DNA of 64,000 nt, from NCBI RefSeq assembly GCF_002737755.1, contig NZ_PEGH01000017.1, positions 186,001 to 250,000 of the forward strand. Direction: 5' to 3'. Each line of letters starts with the position of its first letter. Position 1 is the first letter of the stretch. The notes below the pieces were generated by a model. The model did no database searches. It saw only the letters and a program-made list of their open reading frames with translations, and was not told the DNA's origin. The position numbers were made by a program, and so were the translations under genes. Shown one piece after another: positions 60,979 to 64,000 of this stretch. The DNA comes from Caulobacter sp. BP25 (lineage in GTDB: Bacteria; Pseudomonadota; Alphaproteobacteria; Caulobacterales; Caulobacteraceae).

Positions 60979-62661
60979 TTGCACCACACCTCGCTGATCG
61001 CCACCATCGTCGCGGGCCTGGGCCTGGCCTTCATCCTCGGCGCCATCGCCAACCGGCTGAAGCTGCCGGTGCTGGTCGGCTATCTGTTGGCCGGCGTGGT
61101 CGTCGGGCCGTTCACGCCTGGCTATGTCGCCGACCAGGAACTGGCCCCTCAGCTGGCCGAGATCGGCGTGATCCTGCTGATGTTCGGCGTCGGGCTGCAC
61201 TTTTCGCTGAAGGACCTGATGGCGGTGCGCAAGATCGCCATTCCGGGCGCGGTCGTGCAGATCGCGGCGGCGACGGTGATGGGTCTGGGCCTGGCGCTTG
61301 CCCTCGGCTGGAGCGTCGGCGCGGGGATCGTGTTCGGCTTGGCCTTGTCAGTGGCCTCGACCGTCGTCCTGCTGCGCGCCCTGCAGGAGCGACGGCTGGT
61401 CGAGACCGGTCGCGGCAAGATCGCGGTCGGCTGGCTGATCGTCGAGGACCTGGCCATGGTGATGGCTCTGGTTCTGCTGCCGGCGCTGTCGGGCGTGCTG
61501 GGCGGCGAGGCGCCGGCCTCAACGGCCGCTGGCGGCGGGATGCTGGGCGCCTTCGCCCTGACGATCGGCAAGGTCGTGGCGTTCGTGGCTTTCATGCTGA
61601 TCGTCGGCCGGCGCGTGATCCCGTGGATCCTGCATCGCATCGTCCATACGGGCTCGCGCGAGCTGTTCCGCCTGGGCGTGCTGGCCATCGCCCTGGGCGT
61701 AGCGTTCGGCTCGGCGGCGCTGTTTGGCGTCTCGTTCGCGCTGGGGGCCTTCTTCGCCGGCATGATCATGGCCGAGAGCGAGCTGTCCCAGCAGGCCGCC
61801 AACGACACCCTGCCGCTGCGCGACGCCTTCGCGGTGCTGTTCTTCGTCTCGATCGGCATGCTGTTCGATCCCAGCGTGCTGCTGCGTGAGCCGCTGGCGG
61901 TGCTGGCGACCCTGCTGATCATCGTGGTGGGCAAGTCGATCGCCGCCCTGATCATCGTGCGGGCCTTCAGGCGGCCGATGAGCACGGCCCTGACCATCTC
62001 GGTCAGCCTGGCCCAGATCGGCGAGTTCTCGTTCATCCTGGCGGGCCTGGGCGTCTCGCTGAAGCTGCTGCCGCCGGAGGGCCGTGACCTGGTGCTGGCC
62101 GGCGCCATCCTGTCGATCCTGGTCAACCCGCTGCTGTTTGCGATCCTGGACCGCGTCCTGCCCAAGATGATCGCCAAGGAGGCCAAGGCGCGCGGCGAGC
62201 CGCCGACGATGAGCGCCGCCGCCCAGCCGCACGCGGTGCTGGTCGGCTATGGCCGGGTCGGCAAGGCCGTGGCCGAGGGCCTGAAGGGCCGCACGCCGCT
62301 GGTGGTGATCGAGGATGACGTCGAGCGCGCGCAGGACCTGCGCCGCGCCGGCTTCGAGACCGTCGCCGGCAACGCCGTCAAGCCCGAGGTTCTGCTGGAG
62401 GCGGGACTCGACAAGGCCACCCACCTGTTCGTCGCCGTGCCCAACCCGTTCGAGGCCGCCCGGATCATCGAGCAGGCGAGAGCCGCCAACCCCAAGGCCC
62501 TGATCATCGCCCGCGCCTACACCGACGCCGACGTCGCCCTGCTCAAGCAGATGGGCGCCGCCCACGCCCTGATCGGCGAGGACGAGATCGCGCGGGGGAT
62601 GCTGGCGAAAGCACCGCGTAAGCCAGTTGCGCCGGCGGCGGCGGCGGCGACGGCGCACTGA
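60979..62661 (+). CDS. ybaL: YbaL-type cation:proton antiporter (CPA2 with TrkA-N domain)
   Basis: A 560-residue antiporter close in length and motif order to E. coli YbaL (558). The start region LHHTSLIATIVAGLGLAFILG leads into LKLPVLVGYLLAGVVVGPFTPGY and LLMFGVGLHFSLKDL, then the conserved IVEDLAMVMALVLLPAL. A TrkA-N domain (HAVLVGYGRVGKAVAEGLKG) and an Ala-rich tail follow. TTG 60979 has AAGGAG six bases upstream; the open frame to 60895 is unsupported. It may exchange K+ for H+. Confidence 0.93.
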   Translation: MHHTSLIATIVAGLGLAFILGAIANRLKLPVLVGYLLAGVVVGPFTPGYVADQELAPQLAEIGVILLMFGVGLHFSLKDLMAVRKIAIPGAVVQIAAATVMGLGLALALGWSVGAGIVFGLALSVASTVVLLRALQERRLVETGRGKIAVGWLIVEDLAMVMALVLLPALSGVLGGEAPASTAAGGGMLGAFALTIGKVVAFVAFMLIVGRRVIPWILHRIVHTGSRELFRLGVLAIALGVAFGSAALFGVSFALGAFFAGMIMAESELSQQAANDTLPLRDAFAVLFFVSIGMLFDPSVLLREPLAVLATLLIIVVGKSIAALIIVRAFRRPMSTALTISVSLAQIGEFSFILAGLGVSLKLLPPEGRDLVLAGAILSILVNPLLFAILDRVLPKMIAKEAKARGEPPTMSAAAQPHAVLVGYGRVGKAVAEGLKGRTPLVVIEDDVERAQDLRRAGFETVAGNAVKPEVLLEAGLDKATHLFVAVPNPFEAARIIEQARAANPKALIIARAYTDADVALLKQMGAAHALIGEDEIARGMLAKAPRKPVAPAAAAATAH

Positions 62662-62689
62662 GGCCCGTCCGCCTCCTTGGACGGCTCAT

Positions 62690-62820
62690 AATCCCCCGAC
62701 CTCCCCGGCGAATGCCGGGGCCCAGATTCATCCAGGGAGGTCGGGGATGACGCGACACCGCTCGGCGCAAACCGGTAAGCGCTCGCGAGTTCGATCTGGG
62801 TCCCGGCATTCGCCGGGAAG
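62690..62820. repeat. Intergenic inverted repeat related to family B
   Basis: ATCCCCGACCTCCC-type ends: CCCCCGACCTCCCCGGCGAATGCCGGGGCCCAG is paired with CCAGGGAGGTCGGGG, and a second arm CTGGGTCCCGGCATTCGCCGGGAA matches CCCGGCGAATGCCGGGGCCCAG in inverted orientation. It fills the gap between ybaL and a small membrane protein gene. Confidence 0.7.
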
Positions 62821-62922
62821 GTTTTCTGGCTGGATGCGACGTCTCGGATCGATCCTTTGCGGAAGTTCCGAGCAGCTCATGAAGCTTGCCTTTAGGCCAC
62901 TTGGCACGTGGTAATGTGCGGC

Positions 62923-63267
62923 ATGAACAGGGTTCTCCAGATCGCCGCATGGTTCGTGTGTGTTCTCAGCCTTTGCGTTGCCGCCCTTTCGGTCTGGGTA
63001 GCATTGTTGATGTGGCCTGGTGTGCTTCTTCAAAATGTTGCAAGCTTCGCAATCCTCAGCGCCGCGCATCTTCTGAGTATCTTTGAACTATGGGCCGTTT
63101 TGAAGCGGAGGTTCATCTTAGCGGTAGCGCTATTTGTCATTGCGATGGCGGCGTTGCTGCTGGTCAACTTAGGTCATGTTGACCTCGGCCCATCCGTGTG
63201 TGCATGGGGCCCGTATCATGGCCTAATAGATTGCGGACTTCCAACAGCGGCGAGAGAGCTGCCTTGA
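62923..63267 (+). CDS. Small hypothetical membrane protein
   Basis: A 114-residue protein with three to four hydrophobic helices (LQIAAWFVCVLSLCVAALSVWVALLMW, VASFAILSAAHLLSIFELWAVL, FILAVALFVIAMAALLLVNLG). Two cysteines near the end (SVCAWGPYHGLIDCGLP) could form a disulphide. Codon use is less GC-biased than the neighbours, hinting at acquisition. ATG 62923 is preferred over GTG 62908. No family recognised. Confidence 0.65.
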   Translation: MNRVLQIAAWFVCVLSLCVAALSVWVALLMWPGVLLQNVASFAILSAAHLLSIFELWAVLKRRFILAVALFVIAMAALLLVNLGHVDLGPSVCAWGPYHGLIDCGLPTAARELP

Positions 63268-63499
63268 TCGAACTCCACAGACATACGCGAGAACTTCGCG
63301 GTTTTGACGGTGGCTAAAGCAAGGCAGCTGCCCCCTGGGCCGACGCCACCTTGGTCGGGTTGAATTGCAACTTTGCCGGTTCGACGGAGGCGAGCCTGAC
63401 GAGGTCGCCGCCCTTATTCAAGCCGCACATGGAACTCCGACGCCCCCCTTCCGCCCTTTTTCGCTAGCCACCGCGCTCCCCGCCCGGTAACGCGGCGTC

Positions 63500-63952
63500 A
63501 TGATCCAGCCACACGCCTCGGGCGGCTACATTCTTGAAGAACTGTCGGTCGGCATGACGGCCGAGAAGCGCGTGACCGTCACCGAGGAGCGCATCGGCCT
63601 GTTCGCCGAGGCGTCGGACGACTTCAACCCCGTCCATATCGACGAAGCCTTCGCCGCCAAGACCGCCTATCGCGGCCGGATCGCCCATGGCCTGCTGTCG
63701 GCCTCGTTCGGATCGGCCGTGGTCGGCACCATCCTGCCGGGCGCGGGCTCGATCTATCTGTCCCAGACCCTGGCCTTCCATCGCCCGGTGCGGATCGGCG
63801 ATGTGGTCATCGCCCGCGTGACGGTGGCCGCGATCGACGAGGTCAGCGCTCGCGTCACCTTGCGCTGCGAGGCCCTGGTCGGCGAGGACCCGATCATGGA
63901 CGGCGAGGCGATCGTTCGCGTCCCTCGCCGCCGGCGTCCCGCCAAGGGCTGA
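63500..63952 (+). CDS. MaoC-like (R)-specific enoyl-CoA hydratase
   Basis: A 150-residue single hot-dog fold protein. The hydratase signature is seen as FAEASDDFNPVHIDEAFAAKTAYRGRIAHGLLSASF, with the catalytic Asp and His of the D-x5-H motif. PhaJ-type enzymes supply (R)-3-hydroxyacyl-CoA for polyhydroxyalkanoate or fatty acid metabolism. No adjacent partner gene is in the window. Confidence 0.92.
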   Translation: MIQPHASGGYILEELSVGMTAEKRVTVTEERIGLFAEASDDFNPVHIDEAFAAKTAYRGRIAHGLLSASFGSAVVGTILPGAGSIYLSQTLAFHRPVRIGDVVIARVTVAAIDEVSARVTLRCEALVGEDPIMDGEAIVRVPRRRRPAKG

Positions 63953-64000
63953 CGCTCTCCCGGATCGGGTTTCCCCTCTCAGGCAAAAGTTTCCGTAACG

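Overview
This window is high-GC alphaproteobacterial chromosome, almost certainly Caulobacter (C. vibrioides/crescentus group or a close relative such as C. segnis). The best evidence is a LOV histidine kinase and receiver pair whose photoactive Cys70 and phospho-acceptor His180 fall at the residue numbers known for Caulobacter LovK. Supporting signs are the pst-pho phosphate operon, sigma-T (EcfG) type promoters, TTG/GTG starts, and families of GC-rich intergenic hairpin repeats. No rRNA, tRNA or CRISPR array was found. The one clear structural RNA is the 4.5S/SRP RNA.

Layout. 0-5 kb: the end of waaA and lpxK (lipid A/Kdo), an exported amidohydrolase with a phosphotransferase, and purD. 5-7 kb: a two-gene unit of a DUF2306-like membrane protein and a membrane-bound LytTR regulator. 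7-15.4 kb: the phosphate regulon (pstC-pstA-pstB-phoU-phoB) behind a three-repeat Pho box. A TerC gene, a TerB-like gene and a 61-aa ORF lie between pstC and phoR. 15.5-20.4 kb: a large autotransporter and an orphan periplasmic sulfate-binding protein preceded by a possible 34-aa ORF. 20.5-25 kb: lovK-lovR, each behind a sigma-T type promoter, a SemiSWEET gene, argB, a HAD nucleotidase and dapD. 25-31 kb: lipoprotein, fmt-truA, glutaminase, dapE, cupin and a BNR/sialidase-like protein. 31-37.6 kb: def, rmuC, a 50-aa ORF, recR, ybaB, dnaX, the SRP RNA and nudC. 37.7-43 kb: amn, a dicarboxylate symporter, two tandem secreted DUF6491-like paralogues with near-identical terminators, and panE.

43-53 kb holds the most unusual material. 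A predicted ribbon-helix-helix/transmembrane/EF-hand protein lies downstream of nrdB. nrdB and nrdA are about 6 kb apart, but each is preceded by a pair of NrdR-type boxes spaced exactly 31 bp. Between them is an islet with an AT-richer DUF4145-like gene, an inverted-repeat element and an IS110-family transposase. The islet is followed by asd, which has what looks like a complete ribosome-mediated attenuator: a leaderless-type promoter, a 26-codon leader peptide rich in Thr/Ile/Lys, and mutually exclusive 2:3 and 3:4 hairpins. I regard this attenuator as the strongest candidate for an undescribed system here.

53-64 kb: an outer-membrane beta-barrel gene broken by a single-base frameshift in a G run, a zinc-ribbon protein, a patatin phospholipase, a HlyIII-family protein, a TauE/SafE exporter, an OmpA-family protein with 30 consecutive prolines, two CPA2 cation:proton antiporters flanking a small HTH regulator, a small membrane protein and a MaoC-type hydratase.

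All calls come from reading the sequence. No alignment, folding or database search was run, so family names rest on motif recognition.
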